From contig CAYTUK010000012.1 of assembly GCA_964441285.1 (NCBI GenBank), forward strand, positions 12,472 to 76,471: a DNA stretch of 64,000 bases. Reading direction: 5' to 3'. Source of the DNA: S010-25 sp964441285 (GTDB lineage: Bacteria; Pseudomonadota; Gammaproteobacteria; SZUA-229). Both the position numbers and the translations under genes were made by a program. Below, one piece after another: positions 1 to 9,023 of this stretch; position 1 is the first letter of the stretch, and the number at the start of each line of letters is the position of its first letter. Below the pieces are notes generated by a model. That model saw only the letters and a list, made by a program, of their open reading frames with translations, had not been told where the DNA came from and made no database searches.

Positions 1-41
1 CCACGGGTGCCCATTTAGATGTGGGGTTGGAGTGAATTAAG

Positions 42-416
42 ATGACAACGATTAACCAATTGGTACGCAAACCTCGTCGGAGCAAGATTTCGAAGAGTAA
101 CGTGCCTGCCCTAGAGTCATCGCCCCAGAAGCGTGGTGTATGTACTCGTGTTTATACCACTACGCCAAAAAAGCCTAACTCTGCGATGCGTAAAGTTGCG
201 CGTGTGCGGCTGACGAACAGCTTTGAAGTGACCAGTTATATTGGTGGTGAAGGCCATAATCTACAGGAACACTCGGTAGTGTTGATTCGTGGTGGTCGGG
301 TTAAGGATTTACCTGGTGTTCGTTACCATGTCGTGCGCGGTAGTCTGGATACGCAGGGTGTTGAATCCCGTCGTCAGGGCCGCTCTAAGTACGGCACCAA
401 GCGACCCAAGAGTTAA
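42..416 (+). CDS. rpsL: 30S ribosomal protein S12
   Basis: S12 sits in the decoding centre of the 30S subunit and controls translational accuracy. The 124-residue product has the family length and the conserved TPKKPNSA segment around residues 41-48, where streptomycin-resistance changes fall in other bacteria, and the GGRVKDLPG loop whose Asp89 is the usual beta-methylthiolation site. A GGAG ribosome-binding site precedes the ATG. It is the first gene of the str operon, 82 bp before rpsG. Only 41 bp upstream are visible, so its promoter and the gene before it lie outside the window. Identification is from direct sequence recognition. Confidence 0.98.
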   Translation: MTTINQLVRKPRRSKISKSNVPALESSPQKRGVCTRVYTTTPKKPNSAMRKVARVRLTNSFEVTSYIGGEGHNLQEHSVVLIRGGRVKDLPGVRYHVVRGSLDTQGVESRRQGRSKYGTKRPKS

Positions 417-498
417 ATTATAAGGCATTAGCCTGATGGTTTTTGCAGAGCAGATGGTCATAATGTACAGTGATTGTTTAAAATAGAGAATACGCGAG

Positions 499-969
499 AT
501 GTCGAGAAGAAGAGAAGTTTCCAAAAGAGAAGTGTTACCAGATCCAAAATTTGGAAGCATTCAGATTACCAAATTTGTCAACATGATTATGAAGAGCGGT
601 AAAAAATCCGTTGCGGAGATGATCATGTATAAGGCTCTTGACCGTATTGGTGAAAAAGGTAGCGGCGCACCGATAGAAGTGCTTGATCAGGCGTTAGAAA
701 ATGTCAGTCCTATGGTTGAGGTGAAATCGCGCCGTGTTGGTGGTGCAACTTACCAGGTGCCAGTTGAAGTGCGGACTAGTCGTCGTTTGACATTGGCGAT
801 GCGCTGGTTAATTGATTCAGCCAGAAAACGTGGCGAGAAATCGATGCAGTTAAAGCTGGCGGGTGAGTTAATGGACGCGGCTGAAAATCGTGGTAATGCA
901 GTGAAAAAACGCGAAGACACACACCGCATGGCAGAGGCCAATAAAGCCTTTGCACATTTCCGTTGGTAA
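499..969 (+). CDS. rpsG: 30S ribosomal protein S7
   Basis: S7 is the primary assembly protein of the 30S head and lines the mRNA exit channel. The 156-residue protein begins MSRRREVSKREVLPDPKFG and keeps the conserved basic core through KKREDTHRMAEANKAFAHFRW at the C-terminus, the usual bacterial length. It is the second gene of the str operon, between rpsL and fusA. In E. coli S7 represses this operon by binding the rpsL-rpsG spacer; the 82-bp spacer here could serve the same purpose, but I did not establish the structure. Confidence 0.98.
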   Translation: MSRRREVSKREVLPDPKFGSIQITKFVNMIMKSGKKSVAEMIMYKALDRIGEKGSGAPIEVLDQALENVSPMVEVKSRRVGGATYQVPVEVRTSRRLTLAMRWLIDSARKRGEKSMQLKLAGELMDAAENRGNAVKKREDTHRMAEANKAFAHFRW

Positions 970-1106
970 GCTTTAGCGTCGTTTGAGAAATAACGGAAGA
1001 AATAATGGATTGGAAATGGATGATCAAAAAATAGCCAGTTAAAAGATGACTGGTAAGCAATGGCTGGCTAAAAGTAGCAGATTGAAGACAACAGGTTGAT
1101 AAAATT

Positions 1107-3212
1107 GTGGCACGTACTACGCCAATCAAGCGCTATCGGAATATTGGCATCATGGCGCATATTGATGCGGGCAAGACTACCACAACAGAACGGATACTTT
1201 ATTATACCGGCATCTCACATAAGATAGGTGAGGTGCATGATGGTGCCGCCACTATGGACTGGATGGCGCAGGAGCAGGAACGAGGTATCACTATTACCTC
1301 TGCGGCAACGACCTGTTTCTGGTCGGGTATGACTAAGCAGTATGACCAGCACCGCATTAATATAATTGATACACCGGGACACGTTGATTTCACTATCGAA
1401 GTGGAGCGTTCGTTACGAGTTTTAGATGGTGCCTGTGCCGTTTTTTGTGCGGTCGGTGGCGTTGAGCCGCAGTCGGAAACCGTCTGGCGGCAAGCGAATA
1501 AGTATCATGTTCCGCGCATTATTTTTGTTAATAAGATGGATCGAGTGGGCGCAGACTTTTTGCGTGTCGTGGAGCAGATTAAGCAGAATTTAGGTACAAT
1601 ACCCGTTGCTATGCAGGTAGCAATTGGTGCAGAAGAAAATTTTGTAGGTGTTGTCGATCTCGTGAAGATGCGAGCGATTTATTGGAGTGAAGAGGACATG
1701 GGATCGGTGTTTACCGAAACCGATGTTCCTGAAAATTTACTTGCGCTGTGCGAAAAAAAGCGTGAAGCAATGATTGAGATTGCTGCTGAAGCCAGTGAAG
1801 AATTGCTGGAGAAATATTTGGAAACTGGCAGTCTCGGCGAGGACGAGATAAAGCAGGGAATTCGTATCCGCACATTGGCAAATGAAATTGTGCCGGCTTT
1901 TTGTGGATCTGCCTTTAAGAATAAAGGGGTGCAGGCAATGTTGGATGCAATTGTTGATTATATGCCTTCGCCAATTGATGTACCGCCCGTTAGAGGTTAT
2001 CTTGATGGCGAAGATGAGATCGAAGCCGAGCGTTTAGCGGATGATGACGAAGCTTTTTCTGCTTTAGGCTTTAAGATAGCGACTGACCCTTTTGTTGGTA
2101 ATTTGACTTTTTTTCGGATGTATTCGGGTGTATTGAAGTCGGGTGATAGCATTTATAATTCGGTAAAAAGAAAAAAAGAGCGTGTTGGTCGAATTGTACA
2201 AATGCATGCCAATAGTCGCGAAGAAATTAATGAAGTACGGGCTGGTGATATTGCTGCAGCCATTGGGCTAAAGGACGTTACCACGGGTGATACATTGTGT
2301 GACCCGAAGGCGGTTATTGTATTAGAACGTATGGATTTTCCAGAACCGGTGATATCAGTAGCTGTCGAGCCAAGAACCAAGGCTGATGAGGAAAAGATAG
2401 CGGCGGCATTAGGTAAACTTTTGCATGAGGATCCATCGTTTCGAGTGTGTACGGATGAAGAATCAGGTCAAACCATTATTTCGGGAATGGGTGAGCTTCA
2501 TCTCGAGATTATTGTAGATCGGATGCGGCGTGAGTTTGGTGTGGATGCAAATGTTGGTAATCCGCAGGTGGCTTATCGAGAAGCGATAAGCCGGACGGTT
2601 GAGCACGAAACAAAATTTATCAGACAGACGGGTGGTAAAGGGCAGTATGCCCATGTTTACCTGCGAATTGAACCTGGTGTGCTGGGTGATGGTTACGTGT
2701 TTGTTAGTGAGATCGTTGGCGGCAGTGTGCCAAAAGAATTTATCCCTGCTGTTGATAAGGGTGTGCGTGACCAGATGCGGAATGGCGTACTGGCGGGATA
2801 CCCCGTTGAGGATGTGCGAGTCACTTTGTTTGATGGTTCGTATCATGATGTTGATTCGAATGAAGTGGCGTTTAAAATTGCAGCTTCAATCTGCTTTAGA
2901 GAGGCTGCACTGGAAGCGGATCCAGTAATACTCGAGCCAATGATGAAAGTTGAAATAGTGACACCAGAAGATTATATGGGCGATGTTATCGGTGACCTGA
3001 GTCGGCGTCGTGGTGTCGTAAGCGGTATGGAAGATACCGTTGTTGGTAAAAATATTAGTGCTGTAGTGCCATTGTCGGAAATGTTTGGTTATGCCACATC
3101 TCTGCGTTCTGCGACGCAGGGGCGAGCGACCTATTCGATGGAATTTGAGCAATATGCAGAAGCACCAAAAAGCGTGGCCAATGCAGTGATTAGCAGTAAA
3201 ACGGGCTATTGA
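1107..3212 (+). CDS. fusA: Elongation factor G
   Basis: EF-G is the GTPase that drives translocation and, with ribosome recycling factor, subunit splitting. The GTG-started protein of 701 residues has the P-loop AHIDAGKT at residues 17-24, the DTPGH switch II motif near residue 90 and NKMD near residue 143, followed by the expected beta-barrel, domain IV and C-terminal domains. Length matches the family. It is the third gene of the str operon, 137 bp after rpsG and 84 bp before tuf. Codon use is AT-rich, like the neighbouring ribosomal genes. Confidence 0.98.
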   Translation: MARTTPIKRYRNIGIMAHIDAGKTTTTERILYYTGISHKIGEVHDGAATMDWMAQEQERGITITSAATTCFWSGMTKQYDQHRINIIDTPGHVDFTIEVERSLRVLDGACAVFCAVGGVEPQSETVWRQANKYHVPRIIFVNKMDRVGADFLRVVEQIKQNLGTIPVAMQVAIGAEENFVGVVDLVKMRAIYWSEEDMGSVFTETDVPENLLALCEKKREAMIEIAAEASEELLEKYLETGSLGEDEIKQGIRIRTLANEIVPAFCGSAFKNKGVQAMLDAIVDYMPSPIDVPPVRGYLDGEDEIEAERLADDDEAFSALGFKIATDPFVGNLTFFRMYSGVLKSGDSIYNSVKRKKERVGRIVQMHANSREEINEVRAGDIAAAIGLKDVTTGDTLCDPKAVIVLERMDFPEPVISVAVEPRTKADEEKIAAALGKLLHEDPSFRVCTDEESGQTIISGMGELHLEIIVDRMRREFGVDANVGNPQVAYREAISRTVEHETKFIRQTGGKGQYAHVYLRIEPGVLGDGYVFVSEIVGGSVPKEFIPAVDKGVRDQMRNGVLAGYPVEDVRVTLFDGSYHDVDSNEVAFKIAASICFREAALEADPVILEPMMKVEIVTPEDYMGDVIGDLSRRRGVVSGMEDTVVGKNISAVVPLSEMFGYATSLRSATQGRATYSMEFEQYAEAPKSVANAVISSKTGY

Positions 3213-3296
3213 TAACAAGGGTTAATGCTCAGCGATTATTAATTAGTACTTATTAATTAATATTTTATTTTAAAGCGTTTTAAAGAGGTAAGAACA

Positions 3297-4490
3297 GTGT
3301 CCAAGGAAAAGTTTGAAAGAACCAAACCACACGTCAACGTAGGCACGATTGGTCACGTAGATCATGGTAAGACGACCTTAACTGCGGCGCTGACCAAAGT
3401 TATGTCGGAAGCGCAGGGTAGTGGTGAAGTCAAAGCCTTTGACCAGATAGACAACGCCCCGGAAGAGCGTGCGCGAGGCATTACCATTGCGACCTCACAC
3501 GTTGAATACGAAAGTGCAAATCGCCACTATGCTCACGTCGACTGTCCTGGTCACGCGGATTATGTAAAGAACATGATCACGGGTGCGGCGCAAATGGACG
3601 GAGCGATATTGGTAGTATCTGCTGCTGACGGGCCGATGCCCCAGACCCGCGAGCATATATTGCTGTCGCGCCAGGTGGGTGTACCATACGTACTGGTCTA
3701 CATGAACAAAGCCGACATGGTTGACGACGAAGAACTATTAGAGCTGGTTGAAATGGAGATACGTGAACTGCTTGATGCCTACGAATTTCCGGGTGATGAC
3801 ACACCAGTAATAATTGGTTCCGCGCTTAAAGCGCTTGAAGGAGACACCTCGGACATTGGAGTCCCTTCAGTATTGAAATTGGTTGCTGCAATGGATGACT
3901 ACATTCCACAGCCTGAACGTGCGATAGACCAGCCTTTTCTGATGCCGGTTGAAGACGTATTCTCCATTTCAGGTCGCGGCACTGTTGTGACTGGCCGTAT
4001 TGAACGAGGCGTGGTAAAAATAGGTGAAGAGATCGAGATAGTCGGCATCCGCGATACTCAGACAACGACCTGTACTGGCGTAGAAATGTTTCGTAAGTTA
4101 CTGGATCAGGGCGAAGCTGGCGACAACGTTGGGCTTTTACTGCGCGGACTGAAGCGCGAAGAAGTTGAGCGTGGTCAGGTTTGCTGCAAACCTGGGAGTG
4201 TTAAGCCGCACACTAAATTTGAGTGTGAAGTTTACGTGTTGAGCAAAGATGAAGGCGGTCGTCACACGCCTTTTTTCAACAACTACCGTCCCCAGTTTTA
4301 CTTTCGCACCACTGATGTAACCGGTGCCTGTGATTTACCGGAAGGGGTTGAAATGGTCATGCCTGGAGACAATGTAAAAATGACGGTGGCGCTGATTAAC
4401 CCGATAGCGATGGAAGAAGGCTTACGCTTTGCGATACGCGAAGGTGGTCGTACGGTTGGTGCGGGTGTTGTATCGAAGATTATTGAATAA
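3297..4490 (+). CDS. tuf: Elongation factor Tu
   Basis: EF-Tu carries aminoacyl-tRNA to the ribosomal A site. The 397-residue protein starts at GTG and has GHVDHGKT (19-26), DCPGH near residue 81 and NKAD near residue 136, then intact domains 2 and 3 ending VGAGVVSKIIE. An AAAGAGG ribosome-binding site precedes the start. It directly follows fusA and is 60 bp before rpsJ. By eye it uses more C-ending codons (GAC, CAC, ACC, TAC) than fusA or the ribosomal genes, which may reflect very high expression. Many gammaproteobacteria have a second tuf, so this copy could also be shaped by gene conversion; a second copy is not in the window. Confidence 0.98.
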   Translation: MSKEKFERTKPHVNVGTIGHVDHGKTTLTAALTKVMSEAQGSGEVKAFDQIDNAPEERARGITIATSHVEYESANRHYAHVDCPGHADYVKNMITGAAQMDGAILVVSAADGPMPQTREHILLSRQVGVPYVLVYMNKADMVDDEELLELVEMEIRELLDAYEFPGDDTPVIIGSALKALEGDTSDIGVPSVLKLVAAMDDYIPQPERAIDQPFLMPVEDVFSISGRGTVVTGRIERGVVKIGEEIEIVGIRDTQTTTCTGVEMFRKLLDQGEAGDNVGLLLRGLKREEVERGQVCCKPGSVKPHTKFECEVYVLSKDEGGRHTPFFNNYRPQFYFRTTDVTGACDLPEGVEMVMPGDNVKMTVALINPIAMEEGLRFAIREGGRTVGAGVVSKIIE

Positions 4491-4550
4491 AGCGGTATTC
4501 GGGCCGTTGGCCTGAAACACGCTTGTTCCAAAATAGAACTGAGAGTATTT

Positions 4551-4862
4551 ATGGCAAATCAACATATAAGAATTCGTTTAAAAGCATTCGATCATCACCT
4601 GATTGATAAATCAGCCAGCGAGATTGTGGATACGGCAAAGCGAACGGGTGCGCATGTAAAAGGACCTATTCCGCTACCAACAAAAAAAGAACGCTTTACC
4701 ATACTGATTTCACCACATGTGAATAAGGATGCGCGTGATCAGTACGAAATACGCACCCATAAACGGATGCTGGATATTATTGATCCAACAGACAAAACGG
4801 TTGATGCTTTAATGAAGCTGGATTTGTCTGCTGGCGTTGATGTGCAGATTAAATTAAATTAG
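4551..4862 (+). CDS. rpsJ: 30S ribosomal protein S10
   Basis: S10 is a 30S head protein that also works with NusB in transcription antitermination. The 103-residue product starts MANQHIRIRLKAFDHHLID and ends with the conserved SAGVDVQIKL, normal in length. A GAGAG ribosome-binding site lies before the ATG. It follows tuf by 60 bp with no sign of a terminator, so it probably reads out of the str operon. The next gene, rplC, is 318 bp away behind its own promoter, so rpsJ is physically separated from the rest of the S10 operon. Confidence 0.98.
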   Translation: MANQHIRIRLKAFDHHLIDKSASEIVDTAKRTGAHVKGPIPLPTKKERFTILISPHVNKDARDQYEIRTHKRMLDIIDPTDKTVDALMKLDLSAGVDVQIKLN

Positions 4863-4874
4863 CGTAAATTAACG

Positions 4875-4904
4875 CTGTCACAAAAGGAGAGCAGGTGCTA
4901 TAAT
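4875..4904 (+). promoter_or_regulatory. Sigma-70 promoter upstream of rplC
   Basis: A perfect TATAAT is at 4899-4904, preceded by TG at 4896-4897 in the exact position of an extended -10 element (TGnTATAAT). A weak -35 candidate, CTGTCA (4 of 6 matches), is at 4875-4880 with 18-bp spacing. It lies just after the rpsJ stop codon and would start a transcript near 4911 that covers rplC and downstream genes. The -10 element is directly visible; promoter activity is inferred. Confidence 0.7.
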
Positions 4905-4910
4905 TCCCTG

Positions 4911-5180
4911 CTTTGTTGCTCGGTCAAATAATAAGCTTCAGATTGTTTCTTATTATTAAAGACTGCAGTGCAGACATTCTATTTATCGTAAGTCCTGCAA
5001 GGATACTGCGAAAACGTAATATTTAGAGTAAGTGTTTAAATCTAACTGATTTTTATAGCTTAAGCTCGGTAGAAAATAGATTTAATCGCCATGATTGAAT
5101 AATCAGTCAGGGCATAGTGGCTGGTCTTTGCTAAAAAGAAATTTTGGCAAGCGAGTTATTTTTATTAAGTAGGAATCGAC
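4911..5180 (+). promoter_or_regulatory. Structured leader before rplC (possible L4-type autoregulatory leader)
   Basis: This is most of the 318-bp gap between rpsJ and rplC and holds no ORF. It contains two clear hairpins: a 9-bp perfect stem at 4927-4935 with 4949-4957, and a 9-pair stem (one G-U) at 5128-5136 with 5142-5150 and a 5-nt loop, about 30 nt before the rplC start. In E. coli a leader of similar position and size in front of rpsJ binds L4 and represses the S10 operon. Here the arrangement is moved one gene downstream. Function as an L4 target is inference; I saw no sequence identity to the E. coli leader. Confidence 0.4.
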
Positions 5181-5825
5181 ATGACAATTGGTGTTGTTGG
5201 TAGAAAAGCGGGTATGACGCGTATATTTACTGAAGATGGTGTCTCCATTCCAGTAAGTGTGGTCGAGGTAACGTCAAACCGTATTACCCAAATTAAAACT
5301 GATAAAACAGATGGTTATCAGGCTGTTCAGATAACGACTGGGGTGAGAAAATCATCACGCGTTACGAAACCGATGGCTGGACACTTTGCAAAAGCAGGCG
5401 TTGAAGCAGGTAGAGGCTTATGGGAGTTTCGTATGCAGAACGATGCGGCAGCTGAGTATAAAGTTGGTGGCGAGTTATCCATTGGTATGTTTGAGGCGGG
5501 TCAGAAGGTTGATGTTACTGGCCGCACTATTGGTAAGGGTTTTCAGGGTGGTATTAAGCGTCATCACTTTACGATGCAGGATGCTACGCATGGTAATTCT
5601 ATCTCGCATCGTTCCAATGGTTCTATTGGTATGTGTCAGACACCTGGCCGTGTTATTAAAGGCAAAAAAATGTCTGGTCATATGGGTAACGTGCAAAGAA
5701 CAATACAGACTCTGGAGTTAGTGCGAGTTGATACGGAGCGCGGACTGTTGTTAATAAAAGGCGCAATACCCGGTTCCAAAGGTGGTGACGTAATTATCCG
5801 CCCTGCGGTTAAGGTTTCATTGTAA
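5181..5825 (+). CDS. rplC: 50S ribosomal protein L3
   Basis: L3 is an early 50S assembly protein whose loop reaches the peptidyl transferase centre. The 214-residue product starts MTIGVVGRKAGMTRIFTEDG and has the conserved GKGFQGGIKRHHF and GSIGMCQTPGRVIKGKKMSGHMGN stretches (about residues 120-175). A TAGGAAT ribosome-binding site precedes ATG. It is the first gene after the internal promoter and leader and is followed by rplD after 55 bp. Confidence 0.97.
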   Translation: MTIGVVGRKAGMTRIFTEDGVSIPVSVVEVTSNRITQIKTDKTDGYQAVQITTGVRKSSRVTKPMAGHFAKAGVEAGRGLWEFRMQNDAAAEYKVGGELSIGMFEAGQKVDVTGRTIGKGFQGGIKRHHFTMQDATHGNSISHRSNGSIGMCQTPGRVIKGKKMSGHMGNVQRTIQTLELVRVDTERGLLLIKGAIPGSKGGDVIIRPAVKVSL

Positions 5826-5880
5826 CGATACCTGAAAATATTTCAGGCTATATAATATATAAGAGTTTTGGTAGAGAATA

Positions 5881-6486
5881 ATGGATCTGCAATTACATAA
5901 TAGTAAAGAAACAATATCGGTTTCTGACGCGGTATTCAATCTTGAATATAAAGAGAGCCTGATTCATCAGTTGGTGACTGCTTATATGGCTGCTGCGCGT
6001 TCAGGTACCCGAGCACAGAAAAATCGCTCTGCTGTGAGCGGCGGCGGTGCGAAGCCCTGGGCTCAAAAAGGCAGTGGTCGCGCACGCGCGGGTACGAGCC
6101 GTAGTCCTTTGTGGCGTAGTGGCGGTGCGACTTTTGCGGCGCAACCTGGTGATTATACGCAGAAGCTGAATAAGAAAATGTATCGAGTTGGCGTGCGCTC
6201 AATTCTGTCAGAGTTGAATCGTAAGCAGCGGCTTGTTGTGGTTGATGATATTACTGTTGATGCGCCTAAGACTCGGCAAATGGCTAAAAAGTTAGAAGAG
6301 CTGGGTGTAGGCCGGTCTCTTATTATTACAGAAACAGGCGATGAGAAATTATTTTTATCAGCACGTAATTTGCCTTATGTTGAAGTAACTGATGTTGCAG
6401 GTATGAATCCAGTCAGTTTGATTCGATATGATCATGTGGTTGCAACGGTTGGCGCAGTTCGAGCAATAGAGGAGTTGTTATCATGA
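5881..6486 (+). CDS. rplD: 50S ribosomal protein L4
   Basis: L4 is a 50S exit-tunnel protein and in E. coli the autogenous repressor of the S10 operon. The 201-residue protein has the extended basic loop (GTRAQKNRSAVSGGGAKPW, then QKGSGRARAGTSRSPLWRSGG, about residues 40-80) that lines the tunnel, and the usual globular remainder. It overlaps rplW by 4 bp (ATGA), so the two are translationally coupled. If the leader at 4911-5180 is regulatory, L4 is the natural effector. Confidence 0.97.
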   Translation: MDLQLHNSKETISVSDAVFNLEYKESLIHQLVTAYMAAARSGTRAQKNRSAVSGGGAKPWAQKGSGRARAGTSRSPLWRSGGATFAAQPGDYTQKLNKKMYRVGVRSILSELNRKQRLVVVDDITVDAPKTRQMAKKLEELGVGRSLIITETGDEKLFLSARNLPYVEVTDVAGMNPVSLIRYDHVVATVGAVRAIEELLS

Positions 6487-6779
6487 ATCAGGAACGTGTA
6501 TATCAGATTCTGTTATCTCCACATGTCTCTGAAAAAGCCTCTCTGCTCGCTGATGAATATAATCAGCATGTTTTTAAGGTTTTATCAACTGCGACCAAGG
6601 CAGAAGTAAAGACTGCTGTTGAAGCAATGTTTAAGGTGAAAGTGAGTAAAGTCCGCATTGCCAGCATTAAGGGCAAAACTAAACGTTTTGGTAATCGTCT
6701 GGGTAAGCGCGCCGATCTACGCAAAGCTTATGTAACGCTGATGCCGGATAATGATATTAACTTTGCGGGTGCAAACTAG
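6483..6779 (+). CDS. rplW: 50S ribosomal protein L23
   Basis: L23 is at the mouth of the exit tunnel and is the docking site for trigger factor and SRP. The 98-residue product begins MNQERVYQILLSPHVSEKAS and has the conserved VSKVRIASIKGKTKRFGNRLG stretch with the usual basic loop. Its ATG overlaps the rplD stop codon, and rplB follows after 15 bp. Confidence 0.97.
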   Translation: MNQERVYQILLSPHVSEKASLLADEYNQHVFKVLSTATKAEVKTAVEAMFKVKVSKVRIASIKGKTKRFGNRLGKRADLRKAYVTLMPDNDINFAGAN

Positions 6780-6794
6780 GTTATAGGCTGAATT

Positions 6795-7619
6795 ATGGCA
6801 ATAGTAAAAACAAAGCCAACCTCTGCTGGACGACGTTTTGTTGTCAAGGTTGTTAATAAAGACTTGCATAAAGGTGCACCGGAGCGTGCCCTGACTGAGC
6901 ATAAGCACCGTAGCGGCGGGCGAAATAATGCGGGGCGTATTAGTGTGCGTCATATTGGTGGCGGGCACAAACAACGCTACCGTTTAATTGATTTTAAACG
7001 GGATAAAGATAGTGTTGCTGCGCGTGTTGATCGTATTGAGTATGACCCAAACCGCACTGCAAATATTGCATTATTGATCTATAACGATGGTGAAAAACGT
7101 TACATTATTGCACCGAAAGGTATTAAGGCAGGCGAGATTCTACAATCAGGTCATGATGCGCCGATTAAAGCAGGGAATACGCTGCCACTGTCAAATATCC
7201 CTGTCGGTACGCAGATACACTGTGTTGAAATGAAACCGGGTAAAGGTGCGCAAATAGCGCGTAGTGCAGGCGCTAGTGCTCAACTACTGGCTCGCGAGGG
7301 CGGGTATGCGATGCTCCGGTTGCGCTCTGGTGAAATACGTAAGATTCATACTGACTGCCGTGCAACTATCGGTGAAGTTGGTAATTCGGAGCATGCTTTA
7401 CGCTCATTAGGTAAAGCGGGTGCTTCACGCTGGCGGGGGGTTCGTCCAACTGTACGTGGTGTGGTAATGAACCCGGTTGATCACCCACATGGTGGTGGTG
7501 AAGGCCGCACATCTGGCGGTCGTCATCCTGTATCACCCTGGGGGATGCCGACTAAAGGCTATAGAACTCGGAGCAATAAGCGTACAGATAATATGATTGT
7601 ACGTCGTCGTAACAAGTAA
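6795..7619 (+). CDS. rplB: 50S ribosomal protein L2
   Basis: L2 helps hold the ribosomal subunits together and supports the peptidyl transferase centre. The 274-residue protein has the family length and the highly conserved C-terminal stretch VMNPVDHPHGGGEGRTSGG with the functionally important histidine (HPHGGGEG, about residues 228-240). It is followed by rpsS after 50 bp. Confidence 0.98.
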   Translation: MAIVKTKPTSAGRRFVVKVVNKDLHKGAPERALTEHKHRSGGRNNAGRISVRHIGGGHKQRYRLIDFKRDKDSVAARVDRIEYDPNRTANIALLIYNDGEKRYIIAPKGIKAGEILQSGHDAPIKAGNTLPLSNIPVGTQIHCVEMKPGKGAQIARSAGASAQLLAREGGYAMLRLRSGEIRKIHTDCRATIGEVGNSEHALRSLGKAGASRWRGVRPTVRGVVMNPVDHPHGGGEGRTSGGRHPVSPWGMPTKGYRTRSNKRTDNMIVRRRNK

Positions 7620-7669
7620 CTGTTTAACTGAATCGTTTATTTATAATCGTTTAACCAGAGGATTGCCAA

Positions 7670-7945
7670 GTGTCACGTTCGTTAAAAAAGGGTCCTTTTA
7701 TTGACCATCACTTGTTAGATAAAGTTAACAAGGCTACAGAAACTAATGATCGTAAACCAATTAAAACCTGGTCGCGTCGTTCAACTATTTTTCCGGAAAT
7801 GGTGGGTCTGACTATTGCTATTCACAATGGTCGGCAGCACGTTCCGGTTCTGGTTAACGAAAACATGGTAGGGCATAAATTAGGTGAGTTTGCATTAACT
7901 CGTACCTATAGAGGCCATACTGCAGACAAGAAAGCTAAGAAATAA
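7670..7945 (+). CDS. rpsS: 30S ribosomal protein S19
   Basis: S19 is a 30S head protein near the A site. The 91-residue product starts at GTG with the invariant MSRSLKKGPFIDHHLL and has the conserved HNGRQHVPV and MVGHKLGEFALTRTYRGH stretches. A CCAGAGGA ribosome-binding site supports the GTG. It is 10 bp before rplV. Confidence 0.97.
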   Translation: MSRSLKKGPFIDHHLLDKVNKATETNDRKPIKTWSRRSTIFPEMVGLTIAIHNGRQHVPVLVNENMVGHKLGEFALTRTYRGHTADKKAKK

Positions 7946-7955
7946 GGGTGCCGTT

Positions 7956-8288
7956 GTGGAAGTACATGCTAAATACAGATTCGCCCGTATATCGCCTCAG
8001 AAATGTCGATTGGTTGCTGACCAGATACGTGGTTTACCCGTAGAGGTTGCATTGAATACGTTAAATTTCGGTGTTACCAAATCATCGGGGTTGATGAAGA
8101 AAATACTGGAATCAGCAATTGCTAATGCGGAGCATAATGAAGGTGCTGACATAGACGAATTACATGTCTCAAAAGTGTATGTCGATGCAGGTCCGACAAT
8201 GAAGCGCATTCGTCCCCGCGCTAAAGGGCGAGCTAATAGAATTTTAAAACGCACAAGCCATATTACGGTTTGTGTTGCAGATCGCTAA
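7956..8288 (+). CDS. rplV: 50S ribosomal protein L22
   Basis: L22 lines the narrow part of the exit tunnel with an extended beta-hairpin. The 110-residue product begins at GTG (MEVHAKYRFARISPQKCRLV) and ends with the hairpin region MKRIRPRAKGRANRILKRTSHITV. It sits between rpsS and rpsC with gaps of 10 and 12 bp. Confidence 0.97.
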   Translation: MEVHAKYRFARISPQKCRLVADQIRGLPVEVALNTLNFGVTKSSGLMKKILESAIANAEHNEGADIDELHVSKVYVDAGPTMKRIRPRAKGRANRILKRTSHITVCVADR

Positions 8289-8300
8289 AGAGAGCTAATC

Positions 8301-8996
8301 ATGGGTCAAAAAGTACATCCGATAGGAATTCGTTTAGGTATTTCAGCTGACTGGAACGCCAAATGGTATGCAAACAGTGCGGATTTCCCTGATTTATTGA
8401 ATTCAGATATTAAAGTTAGAGAGTTTTTGCATAAGAAACTGGCTAATGCAAATATTAGTCGTATCCAGATCGAGCGTCCTACGCGTTCCGCGATGATTAC
8501 CATACACACGGCTCGTCCGGGTGTAGTGATTGGCAAGAAAGGAGCGGATATAGAAAGTTTACGCCAGCAGGTAGCTAATCTAATTGGTTTGCATATAAAC
8601 AGTGTCAAACTTAATATTGAAGAAATACGTAAACCTGAGCTGGATGCCAAACTTGTTGCAGAAAATATTGCGCAACAACTTGAGCGCCGTGTAATGTTTC
8701 GTCGTGCGATGAAACGTGCAATTCAAAACACAATGAGAATGGGTGCGTTGGGTGTGAAGATTAAAATAGGCGGTCGTTTAAACGGCGCCGAAATTGCGCG
8801 CAGTGAGCAGTATTCTGAAGGGCGCGTTCCCTTGCACACGTTACGAGCTGACATTGATTATGGTTTTTATGAAGCCTTAACAACTTACGGCATTCTTGGT
8901 ATTAAAGTCTGGATCTATAAAGGTGAGATTTTCGATCTTTATAAAACCCAGGAACCAAAAGATTCTGCAAAAGCAGGCGCTGCCGCAACTAAATAG
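8301..8996 (+). CDS. rpsC: 30S ribosomal protein S3
   Basis: S3 is part of the mRNA entry channel and its helicase activity. The 231-residue product starts MGQKVHPIGIRLG and has the KH domain motif RPGVVIGKKGADIE near residue 72, and the C-terminal domain with NGAEIARSE. An AGAGAG ribosome-binding site precedes ATG. The last 15 or so residues (AKAGAAATK) are a typical unconserved tail. Confidence 0.97.
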   Translation: MGQKVHPIGIRLGISADWNAKWYANSADFPDLLNSDIKVREFLHKKLANANISRIQIERPTRSAMITIHTARPGVVIGKKGADIESLRQQVANLIGLHINSVKLNIEEIRKPELDAKLVAENIAQQLERRVMFRRAMKRAIQNTMRMGALGVKIKIGGRLNGAEIARSEQYSEGRVPLHTLRADIDYGFYEALTTYGILGIKVWIYKGEIFDLYKTQEPKDSAKAGAAATK

Positions 8997-9023
8997 TCGC
9001 CTTAGAGATAGAGGAATAAGAAC

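Noticed and set aside
4963..4973. CTGCAGTGCAG in the rplC leader as a hairpin
   Set aside because: The loop would be a single base, which is too small to fold.
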